Below, piece by piece: positions 28,568 to 37,420 of a DNA stretch of 64,000 nt; the first letter of the stretch is position 1; the number at the start of each line of letters is the position of its first letter. A program made the translations under genes and the position numbers. Location of the stretch: assembly GCA_017306155.1 (NCBI GenBank), contig JAFKJB010000010.1, positions 62,001 through 126,000 of the forward strand, written 5' to 3'. The notes below the pieces were generated by a model that did no database searches, was not told the DNA's origin, and worked only from the letters and a program-made list of their open reading frames with translations. The DNA is from Nitrosospira multiformis (lineage in GTDB: Bacteria; Pseudomonadota; Gammaproteobacteria; Burkholderiales; Nitrosomonadaceae).

Positions 28568-29896
28568 TTATCCGTTCAGGGCTTCGCGCATCAGGTATAC
28601 CTCGCGAGTGGTCACCGGCGCAGCCTTGTTACCCCAGCTGTTGCGGATGAATGTGAGTACTTCCGCGATTTCGCGATCGGTAAATTTTTCTGCATAGCCT
28701 GGCATTTTCTCCGGTTTCGGCCCCGCCTTTGTCCACGGGCCTTTTCCTCCTTCCAGCATGAGCCGGATCAGGGAAGAAGCATTCTCCGAAAGCACGATCG
28801 AGCTTCCAGCCAGGGGAGGAAACTTTGGCGGCTTGCCCTTTCCCTCGTGCCGGTGACATTTGGCGCAGAAGCCGCTATATATTCCCGCACCTGGTTTCTC
28901 GAACCGGATCATCCCGACGGGAACGAAAGCCGGCGTTCCGCGAGGGTTATACGATGACTTTTCTCCGCGGGCAGGGAGCGATTTGAGGTAATGGGCGATT
29001 GCATCGAGGTCCTCCCGGCGGAAGTGCTGAGTGCTGTTTTCGATGACAGTGATCATGCTGCCAAATGCCACGGTATGGCCACTATGGCCTGTCTTGAGAA
29101 ACGCGGCAATCTCCTCTTCCGACCATCTGCCCAGACCCGATGCGGCGTTTCCGGTCAGTTCCGGAGCAAACCAGTTATCTATCATCGCACCGGTCAAATA
29201 GTCGGACGAGATTTCCGAATAAGCCTTTTCCTGATAGGCCAGACCGCGCGGGGTATGGCAGGCGCCACAGTGACCGAGCGTCTGCACCAGGTATGCACCG
29301 TGGTTCCATTTTTCGCCCCGATCGGCACGGGGTTCGAACCGTTTGTGTTCCACAAAGGCAAAATCCCAGAACTTGAGGGTCCAGCGCTGATTGAAGGGGA
29401 ATGGCAGGCGGGTCTGCGAGGGTGTGCGCCGGACTGGTTTCACCCCGTGCATGAAGTAGGCGTATAACGCGCGCACATCGTTGTCGGACATTGCCGTGAA
29501 CGAGGGGTAAGGCATGGCCGGGTACAGCCATTTGCCGTCCTTCCTGACGCCGCTGCGCACGGCCCGGCTGAAATCCTCGTAGCTGTAGCGGCCGATACCG
29601 GTTTCCGGATCAGGCGTAATATTGGTCGAATAAATGGTACCGAAGGGTGAGTTGATCGCCAGTCCCCCTCCAAAAGCCGGATCGGCGGATCCTGCCGTGT
29701 GACACCCGGTGCAGTCCGCGATAGTGGCGAGATAGGCACCGCGTGTGACCAGTGCATCGAGTGTGCTCTCGTCCTCCTCTATAGCATCTGCGGCATGATC
29801 GGCAGTGGCAGTCGCAACAGAAACCGGAGTGCCCGCCACGATTGCACCCATGGCAAGCAGGGCGGCACTCAGAAGGATTCCAGTTTTTTTGTCCAT
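28568..29896 (-). CDS. Tri-heme c-type cytochrome
   Basis: A periplasmic or membrane-attached cytochrome of about 442 residues with three heme c motifs: CTGCH, CGACH and CAKCH. These are arranged as in the cytochrome subunits of membrane alcohol/gluconate dehydrogenases. A signal peptide (MDKKTGILLSAALLAMGAIV) supports start ATG 29896; in-frame ATGs upstream (29935, 29959) would overlap the preceding gene. It closes the oxidase operon, so it probably donates electrons to the oxidase. No dehydrogenase partner gene is adjacent, which is unusual for the gluconate-dehydrogenase type. Confidence 0.85.
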   Translation of the reverse strand: MDKKTGILLSAALLAMGAIVAGTPVSVATATADHAADAIEEDESTLDALVTRGAYLATIADCTGCHTAGSADPAFGGGLAINSPFGTIYSTNITPDPETGIGRYSYEDFSRAVRSGVRKDGKWLYPAMPYPSFTAMSDNDVRALYAYFMHGVKPVRRTPSQTRLPFPFNQRWTLKFWDFAFVEHKRFEPRADRGEKWNHGAYLVQTLGHCGACHTPRGLAYQEKAYSEISSDYLTGAMIDNWFAPELTGNAASGLGRWSEEEIAAFLKTGHSGHTVAFGSMITVIENSTQHFRREDLDAIAHYLKSLPARGEKSSYNPRGTPAFVPVGMIRFEKPGAGIYSGFCAKCHRHEGKGKPPKFPPLAGSSIVLSENASSLIRLMLEGGKGPWTKAGPKPEKMPGYAEKFTDREIAEVLTFIRNSWGNKAAPVTTREVYLMREALNG

Positions 29897-29940
29897 CCGG
29901 ATCATCCAATCGAAAACTGCCATGCGCAGTTTCATGTGCT

Positions 29941-30387
29941 TCAGAGCCAGGCGCTGCATGATCGGATCAAAAGCACGGCAAAAGTGTTGAACAGGATCGC
30001 AATGGTGAACACAAAGCTCGACATCATCCCCAGCATTGCCAGAAATCGCGCCTGTCCTTCATCTTCCTGAATGGAGGGCTGTCCATTCGACGTATCTTTC
30101 GAGTAGCGGCCGAGGCTCTGCCAGGAGGCGAGAGCGATATACCCGGAAAAAAGAGCGCCGCCCAGGCAGACAAGGCCTATTGCTGCCAGTATTGCCGTCA
30201 ATCCAGGCCAAAGCGGGACGGGGAGCGGAAACTGATGCGGATAGCAGGCGTAGGCGGCGATCGGCGGTGTCAACGCCATTTGCATTACCCATGCTCCGGG
30301 CGCGCCGAAGAGCGCAATCCATGTCCTGACCCTTGGCGGAGAATGAAGGAGGCGATGTTCTGTGGAAACGGTCTGTCTTGCATCCAT
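29941..30387 (-). CDS. Small membrane protein of oxidase operon
   Basis: A 148-residue protein with three predicted membrane helices (ALFGAPGAWVMQMALTPPIA, AILAAIGLVCLGGALFSGYI, SSFVFTIAILFNTFAVLLI). I do not recognise a family by name. It lies 7 bp after the subunit III stop and just before the cytochrome c gene, so it is probably an accessory subunit or assembly factor of the oxidase. ATG 30387 (MDARQTVSTEHRLL) is chosen; the frame upstream overlaps subunit III. Confidence 0.7.
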   Translation of the reverse strand: MDARQTVSTEHRLLHSPPRVRTWIALFGAPGAWVMQMALTPPIAAYACYPHQFPLPVPLWPGLTAILAAIGLVCLGGALFSGYIALASWQSLGRYSKDTSNGQPSIQEDEGQARFLAMLGMMSSFVFTIAILFNTFAVLLIRSCSAWL

Positions 30388-30394
30388 TTGAAGA

Positions 30395-31003
30395 TCATCC
30401 GCGCTGGAGATAAGGAGACAAATACAAGGCGGAGAAAACGAACAGCCAGACGACATCGACAAAATGCCAGTAAACCCCGCCGATGGTGATTGCAACATGA
30501 CGCTTGTGATCAAAATAACCCATCATGGTCCACGCGAGCAGGAGCAGAAGCACTCCCAGTCCGATAATGACATGGCACAAGTGAAAGCCGGTGATCGTAA
30601 AATAGAGTGATCCGTACAGGTCGGAGTTGATGCTGAATGTCTTGTTTTTCCACTCCAGAAGCTGAATCCCGACAAAGGCGCTACCCAGAACAATCGCGGC
30701 GATAAACCCGAAAATGCTGGAGCGTGCCCCGCCTTGCCGGAGACGCCGTTCTCCCGCCCAGAAAGCAGCGCTGCTGGCAAGCAGGATGATGGTATTGATG
30801 CCCGGAATGAGCAGGTCCGGCAAGCCCGTCGGGGGCCAGTCCTGTCCGGTTTGGGCCGCAAGGTAGAAGTAGGTGAACAGCAGGTACCCGAACAGGGACG
30901 CCTCGGTTACGATGAGTGCGATCACTCCCCACCACCCGCCGGAGAGCTTACCGGCGCTTCCTACCGGCAAAGGCTGGCTGACAATGCGGACAGTTTCACT
31001 CAT
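30395..31003 (-). CDS. ctaE: Cytochrome c oxidase subunit III
   Basis: A 202-residue subunit III-type protein with five predicted membrane helices, the short form seen in many bacterial oxidases. Typical segments are LIVTEASLFGYLLFTYFYLA, LEWKNKTFSINSDLYGSLYFTITGFHLCHVIIGLG (conserved TGFHxxHV) and YWHFVDVVWLFVFSALYL. The ATG at 31003 overlaps the ctaD stop (ATGA), indicating translational coupling. The longer open frame upstream is not used. Confidence 0.93.
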   Translation of the reverse strand: MSETVRIVSQPLPVGSAGKLSGGWWGVIALIVTEASLFGYLLFTYFYLAAQTGQDWPPTGLPDLLIPGINTIILLASSAAFWAGERRLRQGGARSSIFGFIAAIVLGSAFVGIQLLEWKNKTFSINSDLYGSLYFTITGFHLCHVIIGLGVLLLLLAWTMMGYFDHKRHVAITIGGVYWHFVDVVWLFVFSALYLSPYLQRG

Positions 31004-33024
31004 GCGCTTTCTCCCTCTCTTTCGGCAGAAGCTGACCTGTGCCCCGCGGGTGTGCTGACCGAGCGCTGACCGAGTTTCCTGCGGGGCCACATCCAGATGC
31101 TCAGCGCGGCACAGCTTGAGGCCGCCATCAATGCGGTGAATGTCCATGAATGCAGCAACAGGCCGACGAATAGCAACGAGACGAACAAGCCGACAAGAAA
31201 AGGCGTATAGGAATCCTCCGGCATTTTGAGGATGACAACCGGCTTTGCATCGATGGGCGAGGTGCCGAGCGTTTCCCGGCCCCGCATCAGCAGGTAACCT
31301 TCTTCCAGGCTGGTCCGGGCATGTTCTGCTTCTCCTTCGATCCGCCCCTCCCATAATGGGTGTCGGCTGGCGATCGTAGGAATGGTCGCAAAGTTATAAG
31401 CGGGCGGCGGGGAAGATACCGCCCATTCCAGGGTCGGTGCATCCCACGGGTTGGCGCCTGCCCGCACCCCGCGTCTCAGGCTGAGGACGACATTGGCAAG
31501 GAAGATCAGCACGCCAATGGCGAATATGAAGGAGCCGACAGTCGTAACCAGGTTGACTTCATCCCACCCCATGCGGGAAGGATAGGTATAAATGCGGCGT
31601 GGCATCCCCAGCAGGCCGGCGATATGCATTGGAAAGAATCCGACGTTGAACCCGATAAACATGGTCCAGAAACTCAACTTGCCCAGTTTTTCACTCATCA
31701 TGCGCCCGGTGAACTTGGGAAACCAGTAGTAGATTGCTCCTACCACCGGAAACACGTTGATCCCCAGCAGGACATAATGCAGATGCGCAACGATGAAGTA
31801 GGTCTCATTAAGCTGCCAGTCGAGCGGCACCGCGGCTGTCATCACGCCCGACATGCCCCCGATGATGAACAGTACGATGAAACCGGCAAAAAACAGAAAA
31901 GGGGTCTTGAATACGGGCTTCCCCAGCCAGATGGTCGCAATCCAGGCGAAAACGGCGACCGCGCTGGGAATGGAAATGACCATGCTGGCGGCACCGAAGA
32001 TCGACAGAGCCACCGTCGGCAGACCCGTGGCGAACATATGGTGGACCCACACGCCGAAACCGAGCAGCATGGTGGCCATGGTGGCAAGCGCCACGGCCGT
32101 GTAACCCACGAGCGGACGGCGACAGAATGTGGGCAGGGCATCGGAAACGATGCCCATTGCCGGAAGCACGACGACATAGACCCAGGGGTGGCCGAAAATC
32201 CAGAACAAATGCTGCCAGAGCAGGGGCTGACCGTTGTTTGCCACATCAAAAAAATGCGCGCCTATCTGGCGGTCGAGCCATAACAGGAAGAACGCGAGGC
32301 TGACGGCGGGGATGGCGAACAGGTTCGCCACGGAAGCGGTGAGCGTTCCCCACACCAGGATGGGGACGCGGTTTATGGTCATGCCCGGGGCCCGCATCCT
32401 GAACAGCGTAACCACGAAATTAATCGATCCCACCGTTGTGGAAATCCCGAGCAGCACCATGCCAAGCGCAAAGACATCGATATTGGGCCCGGTGTTGTAT
32501 ACCGGGCCCGAGAAGGGCACATAATTGAACCAGCCCGCATTCGGCGCCTGCCCAAGGGGGAAGCTGATGTACATGAAGAGGCCGGCGAACAGAAAAATCC
32601 AGTAGGAAAGTGCATTGAGGCGCGGAAAGGCCATGTCCCTGGAGCCGAGCAGAAGCGGCCAGAGGTAGTTGGAGAAGCCGGACAGAACGGGCAATGCATA
32701 GAGGAAAATCATGGTCACGCCATGCATCGTGAAAAGCTGGTTGTATTGCTCCGGCGTCAGAAACGCCATATCCGGCCCGGCAAGCTGGATGCGCAGGAAC
32801 AGCGCTTCGATTCCGCCGATCACGAGGAAAAGAAAGGCCGTGACGAGATACCGTATCCCGATCGTTTTATGATCCACTGTGGAGAGCGATCCGCGCCAAC
32901 CCGGCGCCGTCTCCCAGATTTTCTCCAGACGCGCTTCGATGGCGGAACCCTCGGGAATATGTCCCACTTCCGGGATCCGTTCGAGGGAAACTTCGCGATG
33001 CTGGGTGGCGTCGATGGCGGCCAT
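31000..33024 (-). CDS. ctaD: Heme-copper oxidase subunit I (aa3-like, A family)
   Basis: A 674-residue catalytic subunit with 12 core helices plus a C-terminal extension (two more hydrophobic helices, about residues 600-645). Metal ligands are intact: TMHGV (low-spin heme His), GHPWVY (CuB His and the cross-linked Tyr), WVHHMF (two CuB His) and VAHLHYV (both heme His). The D-channel entrance SRDMAFPRLN is kept. The helix-VI glutamate of GHPEVY is Trp here, with no YS pair as in A2 enzymes. The K-channel lysine (GIK in standard enzymes) is Ala (SAVAVFAW). It is thus an atypical member, possibly like the alternative CoxMNOP-type oxidases of rhizobia. Confidence 0.92.
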   Translation of the reverse strand: MAAIDATQHREVSLERIPEVGHIPEGSAIEARLEKIWETAPGWRGSLSTVDHKTIGIRYLVTAFLFLVIGGIEALFLRIQLAGPDMAFLTPEQYNQLFTMHGVTMIFLYALPVLSGFSNYLWPLLLGSRDMAFPRLNALSYWIFLFAGLFMYISFPLGQAPNAGWFNYVPFSGPVYNTGPNIDVFALGMVLLGISTTVGSINFVVTLFRMRAPGMTINRVPILVWGTLTASVANLFAIPAVSLAFFLLWLDRQIGAHFFDVANNGQPLLWQHLFWIFGHPWVYVVVLPAMGIVSDALPTFCRRPLVGYTAVALATMATMLLGFGVWVHHMFATGLPTVALSIFGAASMVISIPSAVAVFAWIATIWLGKPVFKTPFLFFAGFIVLFIIGGMSGVMTAAVPLDWQLNETYFIVAHLHYVLLGINVFPVVGAIYYWFPKFTGRMMSEKLGKLSFWTMFIGFNVGFFPMHIAGLLGMPRRIYTYPSRMGWDEVNLVTTVGSFIFAIGVLIFLANVVLSLRRGVRAGANPWDAPTLEWAVSSPPPAYNFATIPTIASRHPLWEGRIEGEAEHARTSLEEGYLLMRGRETLGTSPIDAKPVVILKMPEDSYTPFLVGLFVSLLFVGLLLHSWTFTALMAASSCAALSIWMWPRRKLGQRSVSTPAGHRSASAEREGESA

Positions 33025-33027
33025 ACT

Positions 33028-34101
33028 CTAGTTTAGTGTCGAAAGATAGGAGGCCAGGGCTGAGGCTTCACTGTCCGATAATGCGATGCTTGGCATGCGC
33101 GCTCCCGGCTTGTAGTGTTGTGCGCGGGTAATCCACTCCATCAGGTGATGGGGTGTATTGGTCAACAGTCCGGCAGCGATGCGACCGCGCGAGTTCAGAT
33201 GCGTGAGATCAGGACCGTGCAGGCCTTCCGCTTCTGTTCCACGCACCGCGTGGCATCCCCCGCAGCGATCCATGAACAGCTTGTACCCATGCTCATCGTG
33301 TCCTGACACCGGGAGAGCAGTGCGGCGTTGCGCCTCTTGCCATTTCTCGAAATCCAGATCGCTTTCCGCAACCACTTCCAGATTCATATGAGCATGCGCC
33401 GCTCCACAGAATTGCGCGCATTGACCGACATACATGCCCGGAACGTCTGCCTGAATCCATTTCTGGTTGACCAGGCCCGGAATCATTTGAGTTTTTCCGG
33501 CGAGTACCGGTACCCAGAATGCGTGAATGACGTCTGCGCTTTTCAACTTGAGCAGTACCGGCCTGCCTACAGGGATGTGGATTTCATTGGCGGTAAAAAA
33601 ACGTTTCGCCGGATCGGCATGCTCGTATTCAATGCTCCACCACCAGTCGTAACCGGTTACAGTCAGGGTGAGAGCTGGAGTTTCGGCGGGCCTGGCAACC
33701 GCATTGAGCACGGTCAGAAAATATACGGTGAGCCCGGCCAATATGAAGGTAGAAATCCCTGTACCGATATAAACCCATCTGACTCCCCCGCGCTCGGCGC
33801 CAATCATGTCGGGATCGGCAGCATCGCGCTTGCGAACCAGGGCGATTACCAGCAGCAGTATGACGATGAGGGTAATGGCCGAGAGCAAAGCCGTCATCAG
33901 CCACCCCAGATGCATTACAGGTGTGGCGGCAGGGCCGTAGCTGTACAGGAAATAGTTTAAAGGGGTGTCCAGCGTATCTGCTGCTTCCGATGGTCTTGCG
34001 GCGATCATGAATAGCGCCGGAAACGTTATCCTGAAATGCAGGTTTTCTATTGCCGACTTCGAATCGAAACCTGACTTGGAAGCTTTCATGGGCTTGACCA
34101 A
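33028..34101 (-). CDS. ctaC: Cytochrome c oxidase subunit II with fused cytochrome c
   Basis: A 357-residue subunit II. A signal/anchor region and two membrane helices are followed by the CuA cupredoxin domain. The aromatic patch is GYDWWWSIEY, the first CuA ligand lies in ADVIHAFWVP, and the others in CAQFCGAAHAHM. A C-terminal cytochrome c domain carries heme motif CGGCH with a distal Met in GARMPSIALS. The fusion lets the complex take electrons from a membrane-fixed heme. It is the first gene of the operon, 3 bp before ctaD. Start ATG 34101 gives a long basic leader, and MKASKSG slightly inside is possible. Confidence 0.93.
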   Translation of the reverse strand: MVKPMKASKSGFDSKSAIENLHFRITFPALFMIAARPSEAADTLDTPLNYFLYSYGPAATPVMHLGWLMTALLSAITLIVILLLVIALVRKRDAADPDMIGAERGGVRWVYIGTGISTFILAGLTVYFLTVLNAVARPAETPALTLTVTGYDWWWSIEYEHADPAKRFFTANEIHIPVGRPVLLKLKSADVIHAFWVPVLAGKTQMIPGLVNQKWIQADVPGMYVGQCAQFCGAAHAHMNLEVVAESDLDFEKWQEAQRRTALPVSGHDEHGYKLFMDRCGGCHAVRGTEAEGLHGPDLTHLNSRGRIAAGLLTNTPHHLMEWITRAQHYKPGARMPSIALSDSEASALASYLSTLN

Positions 34102-34456
34102 CTCCAGTGTACGCGGAGATGCAGCGATAAGCGCGATCCGACTGCGACGGAGTGACCACAGGCGGAGGGAACTGCAAGGGAAATATCGGTGTTCCCGCCA
34201 ACCGGCCTATGCTGGCGTGCGATAAGGACGCACTTTCCAGAATGCAGAGAGCCGACGATGTCGCAGTGTTTTCAAAAATTCTACGCTGCTCATTTCGTGT
34301 TTCTGTGCGCTAGCGTACGCAGGAATTTCGAAAAAACCCCTGAACAGGTCAGCACTCCTGTTCAGGGATTGTTCTCAGCGGCTCTTTCAGCCTGCAGGCA
34401 GAGAAACAGACGCTACATTGCTGGAACCGATCGGAGACACGAACCTGAAATGCGAT
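34102..34456. other. Spacer between oxidase operon and carbonic anhydrase
   Basis: The 355-bp gap contains the promoter region of the leftward oxidase operon and the terminator of the leftward carbonic anhydrase gene at 34331-34367. I see no gene in it. Confidence 0.6.
34331..34367 (-). terminator. Rho-independent terminator of carbonic anhydrase gene
   Basis: On the minus strand an 11-bp perfect stem (arms at 34357-34367 and 34338-34348, CCCTGAACAGG/CCTGTTCAGGG) with an 8-nt loop is followed by a T-run (GTTTTTTCG). It lies about 90 nt past the stop codon of the upstream carbonic anhydrase gene. Confidence 0.85.
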
Positions 34457-35398
34457 TCAGGCTGCTCCAGTTGCGCTTGGCCGACGCCTGATAGCAATAA
34501 AACCGATTGCCGCGAGGCCGGCCAGGAGCATGCCATGGGTTGACGGTTCGGGAACGCTCGTCGCAAGTTTGGACATGTCGGCTGTGACAGAAACGTCTGC
34601 TTCCAGGCCAGGGAGCAGCGTGCCCAGGAGATTTGGGTCGGAGTCGCCATTGAGGCTGACGAAGCCAGGCACGTCGGTAAGCACGATCCGACCGTTCAGA
34701 TCCTGAACCTCGCGCGAATTGCCTTCGGGGAACAGTGACTTGAAGGCATCGATCTGACTCCCGGATAGATATAGCGGAGAAGCCAGGTCAACCCAGCTTA
34801 CTCCTTCTGTAAAAGGCGGTGTCGTCAATGAGCCGGAGTAGCGGAAAGAACCGAGATAATCCGGTATCAGGCTGTTCAGGTTGAAGTGCTCGATATGGAG
34901 TGTTTCCTCGGGGGTTTGAGGCAAATCGGAGAAAATGGGAGCGAGTGCCCGATTCCTGAAGAGGCCCTGCTCGATATCCCGGCCGACCACGAGAAGATTA
35001 TCCGCAGCATCGCTGAAGACGAGGTGCATCTCCATGGGGCTGGCTCGACCATTTATCAAATGCTCGGAGGGGGTGTGGAAGTGGAATTGAGCCAGATTCC
35101 ATTGGTGTCCTGAAAGCATCAGCGTTCCTTCGCCAGAATTGACATTGGCCCTGATAGTACTTTCGTGATCGGGAGAGCCATTATTGATTACGGTAAGCGC
35201 GGTATTCGAACTGAGGTTGAAGTTCAGCTTAGGCAGGTTTCCGTAATAGGTGCTGTCCGAACGTATATCAATCGGACTTTGTGCTTCCATCAGCTCCAGC
35301 TTGCTCGCCAGCGTGTCCGCGTATGCAGCACTGAAGCCTGGCAGGAAAAGGACCGCGGCAAGCGCAGCCATTCTCAGGGATCGAGATGTTTCATTCAT
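34457..35398 (-). CDS. Alpha-carbonic anhydrase with PEP-CTERM tail (copy 1)
   Basis: A 313-residue secreted alpha-class carbonic anhydrase. After a signal peptide (ALAAVLFLPGFSAAYA) come QSPIDI, the zinc site FHFHTPSEH (two His ligands plus the gatekeeper Glu), EMHLVF (third His) and SLTTPPFTEGVSW with the catalytic Thr. The proton-shuttle His expected after NNG is Ser (NNGSPDHES). A spacer of about 45 residues leads to VPEPSTHGMLLAGLAAIGFI and then IRRR, a PEP-CTERM sorting tail, so exosortase/XrtA processing to the cell surface is expected. A terminator follows. A shorter-tailed paralogue lies at 39029. Confidence 0.93.
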   Translation of the reverse strand: MNETSRSLRMAALAAVLFLPGFSAAYADTLASKLELMEAQSPIDIRSDSTYYGNLPKLNFNLSSNTALTVINNGSPDHESTIRANVNSGEGTLMLSGHQWNLAQFHFHTPSEHLINGRASPMEMHLVFSDAADNLLVVGRDIEQGLFRNRALAPIFSDLPQTPEETLHIEHFNLNSLIPDYLGSFRYSGSLTTPPFTEGVSWVDLASPLYLSGSQIDAFKSLFPEGNSREVQDLNGRIVLTDVPGFVSLNGDSDPNLLGTLLPGLEADVSVTADMSKLATSVPEPSTHGMLLAGLAAIGFIAIRRRPSATGAA

Positions 35399-35827
35399 AA
35401 GACGGCCTCACGAAAAATAAATGTTCATAGGGTTTATAGGAGGAAAGTTCTAAAAGCTTGAAAAATCCCGAATGATCGGTTCCAACGCTTCTCTGATCGG
35501 AGAGCGCCGGTTGGAATAGACGGGGAAGTGAGCTGGTGCTTGGCCAGTCGCTGTTGTTATGAGTCCATCACCGAAGTCCGGGGGGCGCTCCACGCATGAA
35601 ACCCGCAGGCTTGAAACCTTGCGAAGAGCGGTACCGGGCGGTGACGGATAGCCCTTTTTATGCAGTCGTGATATTAAGGACTGTACTGGGCGGATGGCCT
35701 GCTTTATCGGGCTTCGTCAGCTCTCTATTGCAGGCTCTTGTTGAAATGGGGGTTGATTCAATTCCTGACGCTGGACTCGTCCGGATCCCCTCAACGCCAG
35801 TGAAGGGGATCCGGGGGGGTGAAACTG
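35399..35827. other. Intergenic region with perfect stem-loop
   Basis: This 429-bp stretch lies between the porin stop and the carbonic anhydrase start, both leftward. It must carry the carbonic anhydrase promoter at its left end and has a hairpin at 35781-35814. The small open frame at 35596-35871 lacks a ribosome site and family features, so I do not call it a gene. Confidence 0.55.
35781..35814 (-). terminator. Perfect 11-bp stem-loop after porin gene
   Basis: Arms CCGGATCCCCT (35781-35791) and AGGGGATCCGG (35804-35814) pair perfectly around a 12-nt loop, 13 nt beyond the porin stop on the minus strand. There is no T-run, so it may act as an mRNA 3' end stabiliser or a weak terminator. 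Confidence 0.55.
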
Positions 35828-37420
35828 TCAGAAGGCAATCTGATATTGCAGGACGAATTGATTCCTGTTAGAAATCTTGTAGCCAGCTGAGTTGAATATG
35901 GGCCGGTTCTGGATGTCGAAAGTCAGTTTGCTGTTATGTCCCTTGATCAGCCAGTTTACCCCTCCACTGAATACATTCATCTGATTATGCAAACGGTCAA
36001 AGTCTGCGCTGATGAAAGAGAAGTAGGGCATCAACTGGCCATTGTTTCCGCCGAGAAGATCCTTGGGCAGCAGATATCCGATCTGTCCGTACCATTGATT
36101 GCCCGTGCCAAACATGGGGAAGGCATTGCCGCCAGTACTGGCCGGGTTTACCCCGTTGCCGTTCATGCGCAGATAGTTGGGGCCATAATCGGTATTGAAG
36201 TAGCCGATATAAGCGGATATCGCAGTTTCCTTCACCTTGTCTACCGGGGCATCCAGATAGGCTGCAACCGACCATAAATTCAAATCGTGGAACTCGGCTG
36301 TGGCTTCCGTAAGGCCGGTCCAGGTCGCATTTTTCTGCGTAATATAACCTCCTTCCAGGTTCAGGACGCTTTTCTTGCCCAGATAGGTGCCCTGCATATA
36401 CGGATTGGTCATCGGCTCCTTATCCCAGAAATTCCACATGAAGAACCCCTGGTATTGTTTCTTGTGGCCCACTCGCGCGAATTGGGCGTTTACCGGGGAA
36501 ATGATTTCAGCAGGAAGTCCGGCAGTATTGATGGGGAAGGGATCACTTGCCGTGAAGCGATAGTTGAGGGGTCCGATCTGGCCTCTCAGGTAGACGCTCA
36601 GCCTGCGGTTGAACTGGTCGGTACGATCAGCAGTCGCCTGAGCCAGCAATGGCACATCCATGGTCATGATCGTGCTCACGCTGGGGCTGCTGAAGCGGGA
36701 GAGACCATTGGCCATGACAAGACCGCCCCCTACGATCATCTGGTGTCCCTGTGTCAGCCGCAATTCACCGAAAGCATCATGGAAGAAGGATTGAAGCTTT
36801 CTGTTATCGCCGTTCTGGCTCAGGAAATTAAAATTGTTCATCCCGTACTGGGTATAAAAATACACCCGATCGGTCAATTGCCCCTGTAATACAAAACGCG
36901 TGCGGCGCAGGCTGATGTCAGTGACGTCGTCCACCGACTCACCCAGCACCGTGGAGCCGGGATTGGTTTGTTCATATCGCGCCCATACCTGATTCAGGAA
37001 GCCGAATTTGATGTATTGGCTTCCATCCGGATTCAGGTTGAACTTGAATGGATCCTTTTCTTTCCAGTTTGCGTATCCAAATCCTCCCTGGGGTTTTTCC
37101 TGGGATTTTTCCACGGATTTCGGAACGTCACGCACAAGCACGCCTCCCTCGTCCTTTGCCTTGCTGTCAGCAACGGCCCCATCCGGGCTCGAGGTGGCAA
37201 CAGGTTTTGCCGGTTTCTCCGGGACTTTTTCAAAGGAACCCATGCGGACACGCCCTTCTCCAGGCTCGGCATAGATCTGTTTTGTTTTGGTATCGACATA
37301 AAGGTCGATGACATAAGACGCTGCGGTATCGGAGTCTGAAGACGCTGGCTTTTCTTCGGCATACAGCGGAGCTGCAAGCAGGCAACCCGATAACAACACA
37401 AGCGAAGGTTTATATTTCAT
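35828..37420 (-). CDS. Outer membrane porin
   Basis: A 530-residue protein with a signal peptide (SLVLLSGCLLAAPLYA). A polar, Lys/Glu/Pro-rich N-terminal segment of about 110 residues follows. A beta-barrel then begins near DGSQYIKFGFLNQVWARYEQ and ends in a phenylalanine (FVLQYQIAF). Blocks such as DISLRRTRFVLQGQLTDRVYFYTQYGMNNFN resemble the phosphate-selective porin O/P superfamily; phosphate specificity is not proven. The periplasmic N-terminal segment is unusual and could contact the cell wall or a partner. It lies among secreted carbonic anhydrases and small secreted proteins. Confidence 0.82.
   Translation of the reverse strand: MKYKPSLVLLSGCLLAAPLYAEEKPASSDSDTAASYVIDLYVDTKTKQIYAEPGEGRVRMGSFEKVPEKPAKPVATSSPDGAVADSKAKDEGGVLVRDVPKSVEKSQEKPQGGFGYANWKEKDPFKFNLNPDGSQYIKFGFLNQVWARYEQTNPGSTVLGESVDDVTDISLRRTRFVLQGQLTDRVYFYTQYGMNNFNFLSQNGDNRKLQSFFHDAFGELRLTQGHQMIVGGGLVMANGLSRFSSPSVSTIMTMDVPLLAQATADRTDQFNRRLSVYLRGQIGPLNYRFTASDPFPINTAGLPAEIISPVNAQFARVGHKKQYQGFFMWNFWDKEPMTNPYMQGTYLGKKSVLNLEGGYITQKNATWTGLTEATAEFHDLNLWSVAAYLDAPVDKVKETAISAYIGYFNTDYGPNYLRMNGNGVNPASTGGNAFPMFGTGNQWYGQIGYLLPKDLLGGNNGQLMPYFSFISADFDRLHNQMNVFSGGVNWLIKGHNSKLTFDIQNRPIFNSAGYKISNRNQFVLQYQIAF

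Noticed and set aside
29330..29345. GGTTCGAACC-like sequence reminiscent of a tRNA T-arm.
   Set aside because: It lies inside the tri-heme cytochrome coding sequence and no cloverleaf can be built around it; the similar site near 43808 is inside tkt.
31000..33024. Idea that subunit I is the sNOR nitric oxide reductase of ammonia oxidisers.
   Set aside because: The cross-linking Tyr is kept, a subunit III gene is present and overall sequence follows the A-family oxidases; NO activity cannot be excluded but is not indicated.
35596..35871. Plus-strand 91-codon open frame between porin and carbonic anhydrase.
   Set aside because: No ribosome site, no family features, overlaps the porin 3' end and contains the stem-loop.
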